Part shown: in pieces, positions 30,362 to 40,700 of the stretch | How positions within the stretch are numbered: the stretch's first letter is position 1 | Layout of the letters: each line of letters starts with the position of its first letter | Source of the DNA: Astrobacterium formosum | GTDB lineage: Bacteria; Pseudomonadota; Alphaproteobacteria; Rhizobiales; Xanthobacteraceae | Direction of reading: 5' to 3' | Assembly (NCBI GenBank): GCA_030848545.1 | Contig: JAVDCA010000013.1 | Location: 123,064-187,063 of the forward strand | DNA length: 64,000 nt | Made by a program: the position numbers and the translations under genes | The notes under the pieces: generated by a model | What the model saw: the letters and a program-made list of their open reading frames with translations, nothing else | Told to the model about the DNA's origin: nothing | Databases searched by the model: none

Positions 30362-31174
30362 TCAGGCGGTATCGGAGCCGCCGAAATCGCCGCCCGAATC
30401 GTCACCGAAATCGTCACCGAAATCGTCGTGATCATCGCTGCCGTCGGCGGGGTCGGTGTCGAACAAGCCGGCATGGCGATCGCCCGTATCGGCTCCCGAA
30501 CGTCCGCCGCTGCCGATATCGTTCAGCCCTGCGTCGCGGGCAAGGTCGCCACCCGAGGCGCTGCCGCCGCCCCAAGGCGAGCGGCCCTCGCCCGACAGGC
30601 CGGGATCGAAGGCCGACGACGCCTGACCGCCAGGTGAACCGCCGAACATGCCGCGGATGGAGTTCATCAGCAGCGCGCCGCCGATGACGCCGGCAGCGGT
30701 CGCCGCCGCGGTGCCGAGGAACGACCCGCCGCCGCCTCCACCGCCGCCCCCGTAGGCCGGCGTGGCCGGCGGCTCGTAGGCGGTGCGCGTGCCGGGATAG
30801 TCGCTGTGTCCGCCCATATTCCAGCGCCCGCTCGACCCTTCGCCGGGGGCTGGGCTCGGTCGGATCGACGGCACCGAACCGCGGCCGGCTTCACGGCCCG
30901 ATAGCGCGTCGCGCATATTGTCGAGGAAGCCGCCGCGCTCCTCGCGCGGAGAGGGGCCAGCCAGTGCGGATTCGAGCTCCTCGATGCGGGCATTGGCGCG
31001 CTTGAGGGCCTCGTCCTGCACCAGGACGGTCTGCACCAGGGCGTAGGCGGCGTTGGGTGCCCGATCAAAGCCGTCGGCGACCGCGCGTTCGGCGTCGGGA
31101 TCGCGGTGCGCGCCTTCCAGCGTCGCGAGACGGTCGAACAGCTCCGATACCAGCCGGCTTTCCTGCGGAGTCAT
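30362..31174 (-). CDS. DUF2076 family protein
   Basis: 270 residues. N-terminal DUF2076 core: MTPQESRLVSELFDRLATLE, AERAVADGF, APNAAYALVQTVLVQDEAL and a short coiled coil (RANARIEELESALAG). A Pro/Gly-rich middle (nine consecutive Gly) and a small hydrophobic stretch (AAATAAGVIGGALLMNSI) follow. The tail is acidic and repetitive (DDHDDFGDDFGDDSGGDFGG). A periplasmic or membrane-associated ligand-binding role has been proposed for the family, but the function is not known. It is isolated on the minus strand. Confidence 0.9.
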   Translation of the reverse strand: MTPQESRLVSELFDRLATLEGAHRDPDAERAVADGFDRAPNAAYALVQTVLVQDEALKRANARIEELESALAGPSPREERGGFLDNMRDALSGREAGRGSVPSIRPSPAPGEGSSGRWNMGGHSDYPGTRTAYEPPATPAYGGGGGGGGGSFLGTAAATAAGVIGGALLMNSIRGMFGGSPGGQASSAFDPGLSGEGRSPWGGGSASGGDLARDAGLNDIGSGGRSGADTGDRHAGLFDTDPADGSDDHDDFGDDFGDDSGGDFGGSDTA

Positions 31175-31295
31175 CTTCTCGCTCCTTCATCACGGGTGCG
31201 TCGTCCCGAAGGACATATGGGGATGCGCCGTAGACCAGAGGAATGGCGGCATCATGAAAAAACAAGCCTGCGGCTCCCCGCCGCGGCGCTGGGGT

Positions 31296-32156
31296 TCATG
31301 CCAGGGTCGCACCCTCGCGGGCCAGGAGGTCGGCGAACTCCTGGCTCGCCAAATAGGCGAACTCTTCCTCGCGCCGCGTCGTCAACGGATCGAGCCGGGC
31401 GAGCTCTGCGTCGACCCTTCCGGGGTGGCACATGATCAGGCCATGGTCCGGCAGGGCGACCAGAAAGCGCGGAAACAGGGCGGAGAAGGCCGCCGCGGCG
31501 GCGAAGTCATAGGTGCCCGCGAAGGCCGGATTGGCCGGCAGGCCACGTGCTTGCGCCAAGCGGCGGAAACGCCGGCTGAGGACGTCGAGAAACAGGCCCT
31601 TGGGGTCGGCGAAGCGCTGCACCGGCGGCAATGCCCGGCCGCATTGGCGGACCCAGGCTTTTGGCGCGAGTTCTCCGACCGCATCGATGAACGCCTCGCT
31701 CACTTGCGGCAGGAGCTGCACGTGCTGGTGGCCGTCGACGAAGTCGGGCGCTCGCCCGAAGGCGACGGCGAAGGCTGCGAGCTGGGCCCGGATTTCGGCG
31801 GCGAACGCCGCCCCATCGAGGCGGCGCAGCAGTGCCAGCATGATCAGCAGTGGGAGCGGCGGGAACTGATCGCCGTAGAGACGACGCATATCGGGGGTGA
31901 GCGGCACGTGCGGAGCCGTGAGGGTGACGTGCAGGCCGATGGCCGGCCGCCGGTCGCCGGTGTCCAGGCCGGCGAGGGACTGCGCCTCGTCGCGGCCGAA
32001 GGTCGGCGTCACCACCATCACCGAGGTGGCGCTGAGCCGACCACGAACGAGGAGGTCGCGAATGGCGGTGTCGACCCCGGGGGAGAGCCCGTAGTCATCG
32101 GCGCACAAGATGATGCGGCGGGACGGTGGCATGACGCTATGATCGGTGACGCTCAC
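31296..32156 (-). CDS. ChbG/HpnK-family deacetylase
   Basis: 286 residues. The polysaccharide-deacetylase-like fold shows IILCADDYGLSPGVD (catalytic Asp-Asp), GLHVTLT (His) and VDGHQHVQLLP (metal His pair), as in ChbG and the hopanoid enzyme HpnK. These remove acetyl groups from N-acetylglucosamine-type sugars. The start is taken as GTG 32156, where GGAGGG lies 4 nt upstream; ATG 32132 is an alternative. Its neighbours, a GT2 glycosyltransferase and GtrA flippase-like protein, suggest modification of a lipid-linked sugar. No hpnI or hpnJ is in the window, so the hopanoid assignment is unproven. Confidence 0.85.
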   Translation of the reverse strand: MSVTDHSVMPPSRRIILCADDYGLSPGVDTAIRDLLVRGRLSATSVMVVTPTFGRDEAQSLAGLDTGDRRPAIGLHVTLTAPHVPLTPDMRRLYGDQFPPLPLLIMLALLRRLDGAAFAAEIRAQLAAFAVAFGRAPDFVDGHQHVQLLPQVSEAFIDAVGELAPKAWVRQCGRALPPVQRFADPKGLFLDVLSRRFRRLAQARGLPANPAFAGTYDFAAAAAFSALFPRFLVALPDHGLIMCHPGRVDAELARLDPLTTRREEEFAYLASQEFADLLAREGATLA

Positions 32157-32198
32157 GTTACCCTCCGTCCCGAGCCGGCTCAACGCTCACGAAGCAGC

Positions 32199-32280
32199 CA
32201 TTGCGAGCTAAGCGAAGCAATCCAGTTCTTCCTTCGGGGTTCCTGGATTGTGCTTCGTCGCTACGCCCGCAATGACGAGC
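32199..32280. repeat. Dispersed palindromic repeat, family A (copy 2)
   Basis: CATTGCGAGCTAAGCGAAGC followed by AATCCAG, and on the other arm CCTGGATTGTGCTTCGTCG followed by CTACGCCCGCAATGACGAG, match the copy at 26171-26261. The right arm overlaps the end of the GT2 gene and supplies its stop codon (TAG, 32261-32263) and last residues. Confidence 0.85.
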
Positions 32281-33322
32281 TGGGCGCGGCGTCGGACGTT
32301 TGCTCTACGGCGGCGGAGGCCTGGCTCTGCGCGGTCTTCATCTCGTGCTCAGCGACAAAGTAGACCGGGCGCGCTTTGAGCTCGGACAGGATCTTGCCGA
32401 TATACTCGCCCATCACCCCGATCATAAGGAGCTGCATGCCGCCGATCACCATCAGGCCGACGATCAGGGACGGATAGCCCGGTACGCTGCGTTCGTAGAC
32501 GACCGCTTCGACGAGCATCCACAGGCCGAACACAAGCGCCCCCATGGCGAGCAGGAAGCCGAGATAGCTCGCGAACCGCAGCGGCGCCACCGAAAACGAA
32601 GTCAGTCCCTCGACCGACAACCCCATCAGGCTGGAGAAATTCCACGACGTCTGGCCGTATGCGCGCGCGGCCGGCTCGTAGTCGACCCGTTTTTGGCGAA
32701 AGCCGATCCAGCTCGCCAGTCCCTTGAAGAAACGGTTGCGCTCCGGCAGTCGCTTGAGGGCCGCCGCTGCCCGCGGCGACAACAGGCGGAAATCGCCGGC
32801 GTCCTCCGGGATGGGCTGGCGGGCGCCCCAGTTGATCAGGGAATAGAAGGCCTTGACGCCCAGCCGGCGCAGCCGCGGCTCGTTCTGGCGGCTGCCTTTG
32901 GCGGTGTAGACCACGTCATAGCCGTCGTCGAGCCAGTGACCCACCAGGGTGCCGATCAGGCTCGGCGGGTGCTGGCCGTCACCGTCGATGAACAGGACGG
33001 CGCCACGGCGGGCATGGTCGAGGCCGGCAAGCAGCGCCGCCTCCTTGCCGAAATTGCGGGATAGGGACACCACCTGAACATCGACCCCGTCGGCCGGCAG
33101 GGAGCGGGCGACTGCGAAAGACGTATCGCGGCTGCCGTCGTCCACATAGACGATCTCGCAGGCAAGGCCTCGCTCCGCGGCCAGCGTACGGGCAACGGCG
33201 GATAAGCGCGCGTGTAGCTCTGCCAGCCCGGCGGCCTCGTTGTAGACCGGTACGATGATCGACAGGCCGGCGGCAGCGGCCGTGCGGGCAGCGGATTGAG
33301 AAGACTGAATACTCGCCGTCAT
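32261..33322 (-). CDS. Family 2 glycosyltransferase, membrane-anchored (DPM1/ArnC-like)
   Basis: 353 residues. GT2 domain: LSIIVPVYNEAAGLAELHAR, EIVYVDDGSRDTSF, VLFIDGDGQHPP (DxD-like metal site), EDAGDFRLLSPRAAAAL and ERNRFFKGLASWIGF (QxxRW-equivalent region). Two C-terminal helices follow (FASYLGFLLAMGALVFGLWM; YPSLIVGLMVIGGMQLLMIG). Such enzymes move a sugar from a nucleotide donor to polyprenyl phosphate at the inner membrane. It is divergent from the GtrA gene and upstream of the HpnK-like deacetylase. The C-terminal SSSLRA and stop come from a repeat element. Confidence 0.93.
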   Translation of the reverse strand: MTASIQSSQSAARTAAAAGLSIIVPVYNEAAGLAELHARLSAVARTLAAERGLACEIVYVDDGSRDTSFAVARSLPADGVDVQVVSLSRNFGKEAALLAGLDHARRGAVLFIDGDGQHPPSLIGTLVGHWLDDGYDVVYTAKGSRQNEPRLRRLGVKAFYSLINWGARQPIPEDAGDFRLLSPRAAAALKRLPERNRFFKGLASWIGFRQKRVDYEPAARAYGQTSWNFSSLMGLSVEGLTSFSVAPLRFASYLGFLLAMGALVFGLWMLVEAVVYERSVPGYPSLIVGLMVIGGMQLLMIGVMGEYIGKILSELKARPVYFVAEHEMKTAQSQASAAVEQTSDAAPSSSLRA

Positions 33323-33441
33323 GGACCAATTCCGTATATGCCTTCCGGGCCTCTATAGCTCATGGGCGGGGTCCATGTCGCGCAATCACCAAATACCGCA
33401 GGGCCTCGGCTCGCAGGCGAAGACGTGCTAAGCGAGCCGTC

Positions 33442-33909
33442 ATGCATATCCCGGAACGTCTTCACTCGATCATCGTCCATGCCGTCGCCCGTGTCGGGGC
33501 GCGCCGCAGTATCATCCGCAAGGTGGCGAGTTTCGGCCTCGTCGGCATCTTCAACACGTTCCTCGATCTCGGCGTGTTCCTGTTCGCCCGCAATGTGCTC
33601 GATTGGGCGCTGATTCCGGCGAATATCGCCGCCTGGCTGGTCGCTGTATCCTTTTCGTATGTGATGAACTCTTTCACTACTTTTGCGGCAGAATCCGGCA
33701 GGCGCCTGCGGCTGAAGGACTATCTGACCTTCGTGGCTTCCGGGATCGTCGGCGTTTTCGCCAACACGACCACGCTGGTGCTCCTGTCCTATGTTTTCCC
33801 CGAGATCGCCGCCAAGCTCGCCGCGATCGCGGTCAGTTTTCTGGTCAATTTCTCGCTGTCGCACTTCGTCGTCTTCCGCCGCCGTCCGGAGCCCGCGGGA
33901 GAAGTTTGA
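33442..33909 (+). CDS. GtrA family membrane protein
   Basis: 155 residues with four helices (VASFGLVGIFNTFLDLGVFL; ALIPANIAAWLVAVSFSYVM; YLTFVASGIVGVFANTTTLV; LAAIAVSFLVNFSLSHFVVF). The end SLSHFVVFRRR and the NSFTTF motif are GtrA hallmarks. GtrA proteins help flip polyprenyl-phosphate sugars across the inner membrane, and GT2 enzymes like the divergent neighbour make that substrate, so the two genes are probably functionally linked. Confidence 0.9.
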   Translation: MHIPERLHSIIVHAVARVGARRSIIRKVASFGLVGIFNTFLDLGVFLFARNVLDWALIPANIAAWLVAVSFSYVMNSFTTFAAESGRRLRLKDYLTFVASGIVGVFANTTTLVLLSYVFPEIAAKLAAIAVSFLVNFSLSHFVVFRRRPEPAGEV

Positions 33910-33931
33910 GGGCGGACTGCCGGTTCTGTGC

Positions 33932-34900
33932 TCACAGCCCGGCGACGAGCTTCTCGTAGAGCGGGTTGTCGCGCGCGAACATGTAGTCGAGTTGGGCGAC
34001 CGAGACCGACGGCGCGCCGCGTTCGCGCAGCAGGATCGCCAGCGCGTGCACATGCGTGGGCGGGCAGTGGAGCGTCAGCATGCCCGACGAGGTCGGGCCG
34101 CCGAAGGGCGTCACGACCCCGAAGCGCTCTTTCAGCGTCGCGAGCAGTGCGTCGTCGCAACCGGTGAAGCGGGTGCGGACCTCGCGATAGGCGAGGGCAC
34201 GCGTGTGAGCGGTGACACGGTCGAAGACCAGGCGGGCGGTTTCGCGAGTCTGGTCGTCCCAAGAGGCGGTGCGGGCGGCGACCAGGTTGGCCTGCGAGCG
34301 CAGCATGGTGCCGTCGTCTATGATCTTGAGGCCGTTGGCGGCGAGCGTCGTGCCGGTCGAGGTGATGTCGACGATCAGTTCGGCGGTGCCGGCCGCCGGC
34401 GCGCCCTCGGTCGCGCCCGAACTCTCTACGATGCGGTAGTCGACGAGCCCGCAGGCGGCGAAGAAGCCGCGCGTCAGGTTCTCGTATTTCGTGGCGACGC
34501 GCATGCGCCGGTCGTGCTTGAGACGGAACGCGGTCGCGACGTCGTCGAGGTCGGCCATGGTGCGCACGTCGATCCACGCCTGCGGCACCGCGACCACCAC
34601 ATTGGCGAATCCGAAGCCGAGACCGTCGAGGAGGATCACCTTGGCGTCGGCGTCGGGGATCAGCTCGCGCACCAGGTCCTCACCCGTGATGCCGAGATGA
34701 ACGGCTCCTTGGGCGAGCTGCTGGGTGATCTCCGAGGCGGACAGATACGCGATCTCGATGCCGTCGACGCCGACCACCGTGCCGCGATAGTCGCGCACGC
34801 CGCGCGGCTTGACGAGTTTCAGGCCCGCATGGGCGAAGAAGGCGTCGGCGTTTTCCTGCAGCCGGCCCTTGGCCGGCACGGCGATGACGAGCTTGCTCAT
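33932..34900 (-). CDS. hisG: ATP phosphoribosyltransferase catalytic subunit
   Basis: 322 residues. [20 protein letters not shown] opens the periplasmic-binding-like catalytic fold; ITGEDLVRE and the PRPP loop [19 protein letters not shown] are present. It catalyses the first step of histidine synthesis from ATP and PRPP. Presence of hisZ immediately upstream, overlapping by 4 bp, shows the HisG-HisZ hetero-octamer type, in which HisZ provides allosteric control by histidine. The C-terminal ~100 residues (after about 215) make it longer than the short HisG of ~210; this form is recalled from other Rhizobiales. Confidence 0.95.
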   Translation of the reverse strand: MSKLVIAVPAKGRLQENADAFFAHAGLKLVKPRGVRDYRGTVVGVDGIEIAYLSASEITQQLAQGAVHLGITGEDLVRELIPDADAKVILLDGLGFGFANVVVAVPQAWIDVRTMADLDDVATAFRLKHDRRMRVATKYENLTRGFFAACGLVDYRIVESSGATEGAPAAGTAELIVDITSTGTTLAANGLKIIDDGTMLRSQANLVAARTASWDDQTRETARLVFDRVTAHTRALAYREVRTRFTGCDDALLATLKERFGVVTPFGGPTSSGMLTLHCPPTHVHALAILLRERGAPSVSVAQLDYMFARDNPLYEKLVAGL

Positions 34901-36009
34901 GCGGCGCACCTTTCCAGCCGGGCGATCCACGCCGCGAACCCCACCGCCGGGATCGGCGCCGGATGGCCGAGCCTCGCGAGCAGGCCGTCGTAGCGCCCGC
35001 CCGCCACCAGCTGGCCCGCATTCCCCACCGGCGCGTGCAGCTCGAAAACGAAGCCCGTGTAGTAGTCGAGCCCGCGTCCGAAGGCGGTCGAGAAGCGGAT
35101 GCGCGCGAGCTCGACGCCGCGGGCGGCCAAAAAGCCGGTGCGGCTTTCGAACAGGTCGAGGGCGGCCTCGAGGTCGAGGCCGGCATCGCTCGCCAATGCC
35201 CGCAGTTGCAGGGCGGCCTCGTCGGGATCGCCCGTGACGGCGAGGAAGCGTTCGATCAAGGCACGGGGCTCGGCCGGCAGGCCGCCGGCGCCGGTTGCCG
35301 CCTGCTCCAGGAAACGGTCGGCGATCTCGCCCACCGAGCGGCCGCCGACGGCGGAGATGCCGGCGATGGACAGAAGGTCGGTGACGAGCGCACGCGCCGC
35401 CTTGGGGTCCGAATTGGCGAGCGCGGAGAGCACGCCCTGGTATTCGGCCGAGCCGTTGGTGGCGCCGGGCGAGAGCGTGGTGAGGTCGCGGGCGAGATCG
35501 GCCTTGCGGGTGAAGTCCTTGACGAGCCGCCGCTTCCAGGCGGAGCCGAGCTTGAGTGCGTCGACCAGCGAGGAGAACAGCGCCACGTCGCCCATGCGGA
35601 TGTCGGGCGCCGCAAGCCCATAGGCGGCGGTGGTCTCCAGGCCGATGGCGAGAATCTCGGCGTCGGCGGCGGCGGTGTCGGTGCGGCCGAACGATTCGAT
35701 GCCGGCCTGGAGGAATTCGTAGGGCTCGTCGCGGCGCTGGCGGAACACGGGGGCGAGATAGCAAAAATCCGCCGGCTGGCCGGCCTGCGCCGAGGCGAGG
35801 TAGTCACGCGCTACCGGAATGGTGAGGTCGGGCCGCAGGCACAATTCGGCGCCGTTCGGATTGGCGACCAGGAACATGCGGCCGCGGATATCCTCGCCGG
35901 ACAGGTCCAGAAACGGCTCGGCCGGCTGCAGCACCGCCGGCGAGAGGCGGCGATAGCGGGCCTGCTCGTAGAAGGCGACCAGCGCGTCGGCGCGCGCATC
36001 GGTGGTCAT
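34897..36009 (-). CDS. hisZ: ATP phosphoribosyltransferase regulatory subunit HisZ
   Basis: 370 residues resembling a HisRS catalytic core without tRNA-binding domain: [64 protein letters not shown], then [17 protein letters not shown] and [14 protein letters not shown]. It lacks aminoacylation activity and regulates HisG. It lies between hisS (113 bp upstream) and hisG (4-bp overlap), so hisS-hisZ-hisG forms one transcription unit. Confidence 0.95.
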   Translation of the reverse strand: MTTDARADALVAFYEQARYRRLSPAVLQPAEPFLDLSGEDIRGRMFLVANPNGAELCLRPDLTIPVARDYLASAQAGQPADFCYLAPVFRQRRDEPYEFLQAGIESFGRTDTAAADAEILAIGLETTAAYGLAAPDIRMGDVALFSSLVDALKLGSAWKRRLVKDFTRKADLARDLTTLSPGATNGSAEYQGVLSALANSDPKAARALVTDLLSIAGISAVGGRSVGEIADRFLEQAATGAGGLPAEPRALIERFLAVTGDPDEAALQLRALASDAGLDLEAALDLFESRTGFLAARGVELARIRFSTAFGRGLDYYTGFVFELHAPVGNAGQLVAGGRYDGLLARLGHPAPIPAVGFAAWIARLERCAA

Positions 36010-36122
36010 CGGGGTCCCTTTCGCGGGAAAAACATCAGGTCGGGGCTGCCCTTTAGCACGGTCGCGTGAAGGTTTCGACGCGCATTGCCGGACGGTATTA
36101 ACGGGCAGGGGAGATGAAGCGC

Positions 36123-37655
36123 CTACCCCCACTTCACCCCGTGGCGGTCGAGCACCTTGCGGACGGCCGCTATCACGTCAGCCTCCGGCGCCGCGAACTG
36201 GGCCTCGGCCTGCTTGGCCAGATAGTCGTCGCGGTCGGCGGTCAGGCCGGCGAGTTCGGCGCCCAGGATCAGGTCCTTGACCTGGATTTCGCCCTTGGCC
36301 TTCTCGTCGCCGCCCTGGATGACGACGCACGGGGCGTGGCGCCGGTCGGCATATTTGAATTGGGCGCCCATGTTCTTCGGGTTGCCGAGATACATTTCGG
36401 CGCGGATGCCGGCGTCGCGTAGCGCCTTCACCATGCGCTGATAATCGGCGAGGCGGTCGCGGTCGAACACGGTGACGACCACCGGCCCGGGCTCCGCTTT
36501 GGCGTCGGCCTGGTTGATCAGCCCTAAGGCCGCCTGCAGGCGCGAGACGCCGATGGAAAACCCGGTCGCCGGCACCGGCTCGCCGCGGAAGCGCGATACC
36601 AGTCCGTCATAGCGCCCGCCGCCGCCCACCGAGCCGAAGCGAACGGGACGGCCTTTTTCGTCCTTGGTCTCGATCAGCAGTTCGACCTCGCAGACGGGGC
36701 CGGTGTAGTACTCGAGACCGCGAACAACGGAGGGGTCGAAGACCACGCGGCCGTCGTCGTAGCTCGCCGTCGACACGAGCGTCGCCATCGCCCGCAATTC
36801 GTCGACGCCTTGCGAACCGACCTGCGAACCGGTGACCACGATGTCGAGATTGGCCATGGTGGTGGCCGCGTCGTCGCCTTTGGCGGAGGTGAATTTCAGC
36901 ACGCGGTCGATCTGGCCGTCGTCCAGTCCCGCGCCTTTGGTGAAGTCGCCGCTCTCGTCCTTGCGGCCCGGCCCGAGCAGGAGCCGCACGCCCTCGGTGC
37001 CGAGCCGGTCGAGCTTGTCGATCGCCCGCAGCACGATGAGCCTGCGCCCCACATTGTCGTCGCCGCCGAGCCCGATGGCTTCGAGCACCCCGTCGAGCAC
37101 CTTCCTGTTGTTGACTTTGACCACGTAGCTGCCGCGCGGAATGCCGAGCTTCTCCATGGTGTCGGCGGCCATCATGCAGATTTCGGCGTCGGCGGCCGGC
37201 GAGGCGGAGCCCACCGTGTCGGCGTCGAACTGCATGAACTGGCGGAAGCGGCCGGGGCCGGGCTTCTCGTTCCTGAATACCCAGCCGTGGCGGTAGGAGC
37301 GGTAGGGCCGCGGCAGCGTGTCGAAATTCTCGGCCACGTAGCGGGCGAGCGGGGCGGTCAGGTCGTAGCGCAGCGACAGCCACTGCTCGTCGTCGTCCTG
37401 AAACGAGAACACACCCTCGTTGGGCCGGTCCTGGTCGGGCAGGAATTTTCCCAGCGCATCGGTGTATTCGATCGCCGGCGTCTCCACCGGCTCGAAACCG
37501 TAGAGCTCGTAGACCTCGCGGATCTTGTCCAGCATGCGCCGCGTGGCTGCGATGTCGGCCGGCGGCCGGTCGACGAGGCCGCGCGGCAGCCGCGCCCTGA
37601 GCTTGGCGGACTTGCCCGGCTTGGTGCTCGTTTTCTGGCTCTCTTGAGCGGACAT
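36123..37655 (-). CDS. hisS: Histidyl-tRNA synthetase
   Basis: 510 residues, longer than the ~424 of E. coli, with an extended N-terminus ([20 protein letters not shown]). Class II motifs: [37 protein letters not shown] (motif 2), FDADTVG, the HisRS signatures [13 protein letters not shown] and [14 protein letters not shown], and a C-terminal anticodon-binding domain from about 400 ([19 protein letters not shown]). It charges tRNA-His. First gene of hisS-hisZ-hisG. The long form is recalled as usual in Rhizobiales. Confidence 0.96.
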   Translation of the reverse strand: MSAQESQKTSTKPGKSAKLRARLPRGLVDRPPADIAATRRMLDKIREVYELYGFEPVETPAIEYTDALGKFLPDQDRPNEGVFSFQDDDEQWLSLRYDLTAPLARYVAENFDTLPRPYRSYRHGWVFRNEKPGPGRFRQFMQFDADTVGSASPAADAEICMMAADTMEKLGIPRGSYVVKVNNRKVLDGVLEAIGLGGDDNVGRRLIVLRAIDKLDRLGTEGVRLLLGPGRKDESGDFTKGAGLDDGQIDRVLKFTSAKGDDAATTMANLDIVVTGSQVGSQGVDELRAMATLVSTASYDDGRVVFDPSVVRGLEYYTGPVCEVELLIETKDEKGRPVRFGSVGGGGRYDGLVSRFRGEPVPATGFSIGVSRLQAALGLINQADAKAEPGPVVVTVFDRDRLADYQRMVKALRDAGIRAEMYLGNPKNMGAQFKYADRRHAPCVVIQGGDEKAKGEIQVKDLILGAELAGLTADRDDYLAKQAEAQFAAPEADVIAAVRKVLDRHGVKWG

Positions 37656-37742
37656 CTTCGGGGATTTCTGCGCTGAGGATGGATGCCGGCTAGGTAGCAG
37701 CGGCCCGGCTCGCGGGCAAGCCGCTGGACAGGAGACGCCGTG

Positions 37743-40700
37743 CTAGCGCACCGCCACGTCGTTGACGGACGTGTTCTTCGAGGCGCGGTGCGGCGTCCCG
37801 AGCCCGGCGGCGAGAAGGTCGCGGGCCAGCTTATCTACCAGTTCGGGCGAGGTGACGAACTTGGCAAGCTGGGCGCGCGGATCGCTCACCCAGCCCTCAT
37901 CGATGGCGGCGAGCCGGTCGATCATCCGGCGGGCGGTCTGCGGATCCCCGCTCAGGCGCGCCGTCAGGGCACGGGCAAGGTGGCCGGGAACGAAGGAGTC
38001 GTTGGCGATGCGCTTGGCGTGGCGCTTCGCCTCCGCCATCTCGCCCTTGAGATAGCTCGCCAGGAACAGGGCGAAATCGAGCCGCGCCGGCGGCACGCTG
38101 GTGGTTTCGGCGATGCGCCGCACATGCGTGAGGCCGACGTCGACATCGCCCATCATGATCAGCTGCAGGCCGTAATGGAAGACCACCGACTGGTCATGGG
38201 GGTTGAGACCGACCGCGACCTCCCCATGGTGGCGCACGCCGGCGAGGTCGCCCTTGGCGGCGCAGATGTCGAACATGACGAAGTGGGCGCGAGCGCTGTC
38301 GGGGTTGAGGGTAATGGCGCGCTCTGCCGCCGCCTGCGCCCGCTCGAGCGGCGGGGTGTCGTCCGCTCGCCCCTGGATGCCGAACTGGTGCTCGCGCAGA
38401 TAGACCCGCGCCAGGGTGGTGAATCCGCTCGCGAAGCCGGGGTCGGCGGCGACCGCCTCTTCCAGGCAGGCGCGCGCCTTGGCGTGCCGCGTCGTCATGA
38501 AGCTGCGCAGATAATCGCCGGCTTCCAGCAAGCACCGATATCGCGCGATGCCGGGACGGTCGGTGGTGCGCAGGCGTTCGCGGGTCGCCACCGTGCCGAT
38601 CGGATGCAGGAGCTTGCCCGCCATCTCGCCGACGAACGAAAATGCGCCGTCCTCGGCCGCGCGTACCCGCTCGAAAGACTTGCTCCACAGCGTGGTGCCG
38701 TCTTCGCCGTCGATGAACCTCGCCGCAATGGCGAGACCGTCATCCTCGTTCGTCACGGTGACGGTGAGGCGATAATCGGGCTTCTCGCCGACGGGATTGT
38801 CCGATCGCGAAAGGAACGGCCGCGCGACGATGTCTACATCCTCGAATTTGCTGAAGGTTTCGACGATCTGCGCTCGCAGGGCCTCCGTTTCGGCCACAGA
38901 GAGCGGTCGTGATCCGCGATTCTCAATCGGCTCGATCAGGATGGACGGCGATTTCGTGACTGCAAGCGTCGCCGCCGGCGCCGACGCTACGGTCTCGCCG
39001 AGGCTGGCCTCGCGCAGGTCGGTTTCGATGCGATCGACGACCCACGGCAACGGCAGGTATTTCCTGAGCTCCCGCCGCGGATCCTTGCGCCAGTTGGGAC
39101 GAAGTTCCGCAAGACGCGTTGCCGCCGCCCGTGCACCTTCACGGTCGCCGACCTTGAGGCTGGCGGCAGCCTGGATCACGAGGCCGAACGGAAATTCGTC
39201 GCTGGCGAGCTGGTTCGCGTAGGCGAGGGCGGTGGTGAAGTCGCTCTTGAGATAGGCCGCCATCGCATGCACGAAGGTGTAGCGCATCGGCATGGCGCCG
39301 AGATAGCGCACACGCTCGCGGAGCATGCCGATGCCGCGGTCGATATCGCCCAAGAGAACGAGATGGGAGGCGTACTGGATTGCTCCGGCTGAATCGTAAG
39401 GGTTGAGCGCCAGGGCGCGATCGCCGGCGGCCATGGCCTCGGCGATCTCGCCGCGCGCCATGTGAATGTCCATGAGGACGTGGTAAGCGCGGACATTGCT
39501 GGGATTGACGTCGATGGCGTTGCGTGCCGCATTCAGCGCGCGATCGAGCGAGCGGGTCTCGTCGTGCTCGGGCAGCCCGAACAGGTATTCTCGGAAATAT
39601 AGCCTTGCCAGGGACGAGAAGCCGCTGGCGAAGCTCGGGTCGCGGGCAACTGCCGCCTCGAGGCAGGCGCGCACGCTGGCGTGCTGGGAGCGGTCGGCCG
39701 CACGGAAGTACTGGAAGGCCTGCAAGAGGCAGACATAGCGGGAATCGCGGTCGTGCCGCGCCGCCCCCTTGGCGCGCTCCCGCGCATGAATGACACCGAA
39801 AGGCTGCAGGAGTTCGCCTGCGATTTCGTGTGCCAGTGCGACCTGCGCGGAACGCGGATCACCGCTGGAATCCAGGCGCTCGACCACACGTGTCCAGGCA
39901 ATGCTGCCGTCGGCCGCGTCGATGAGATGAAAGCGCAGGTTCACAGTGCCGCTCGGAGCGGGCTCCATGGCGGTGACGAGGCGGTAGTCGGCCGGCGGGC
40001 GGCGCTGCGCCTTGGTTTGAGGCAGCTCCGAAATCACGGTCACGTCGTCGAAGCGGGCGAACACGTCGCGCAGCCGTGCCTCCAGCATCGACGATGCCGG
40101 GGTGAGGAGAATAGGATTGCCGCTCACCATTACCGGCGCGATGTAGATGGAGGGACCGACGAAAGGCCGCTTGTCGCCGGCTTGCGCCGCCTGCGGCGAC
40201 AGGGCCGTGGCGGGTTGGTCCTGAGTGCCGAGGCGGAGCTGATCGAGCACGACCAGGTCGATGAAGGCGTATCCGATGATGCCGAGGGTGAGTGCGATCC
40301 ATGTCGTCGCGCCGGGAAACGCGACGGCTCTCCCTATGGACATGATGGTCCATCGGCCGCCCGGGGGCGGCGGTGCCGGCGCCGGCCGCCTCGCGAAGGA
40401 CGGCACGTAGCTGCCGCGCGGCAGTTCGATCGCGATCGGGTCGTTCTGTCCTGCCTCGGCGTAGTATCGGTCGAGCGCCCGCCGCAGCCGGCCGGCTTCC
40501 ACACGCACGATCGGATCGGACTGTGGGTCGAAGCTCGCATCGCGGCCGAGCGCCTCGACGGCGATGGTGTAGCCTTTGATGCGGTCGCTCTGGCCGTCAA
40601 GGGAGGCCTCGACGACGAAGCGCAGGAAAGCGGCGAGTTGAGGCGAGGCGCTGAAGGCCGGACTGGCGACGATGGCGGCAAGCGCATGCTGGACTTCGTC

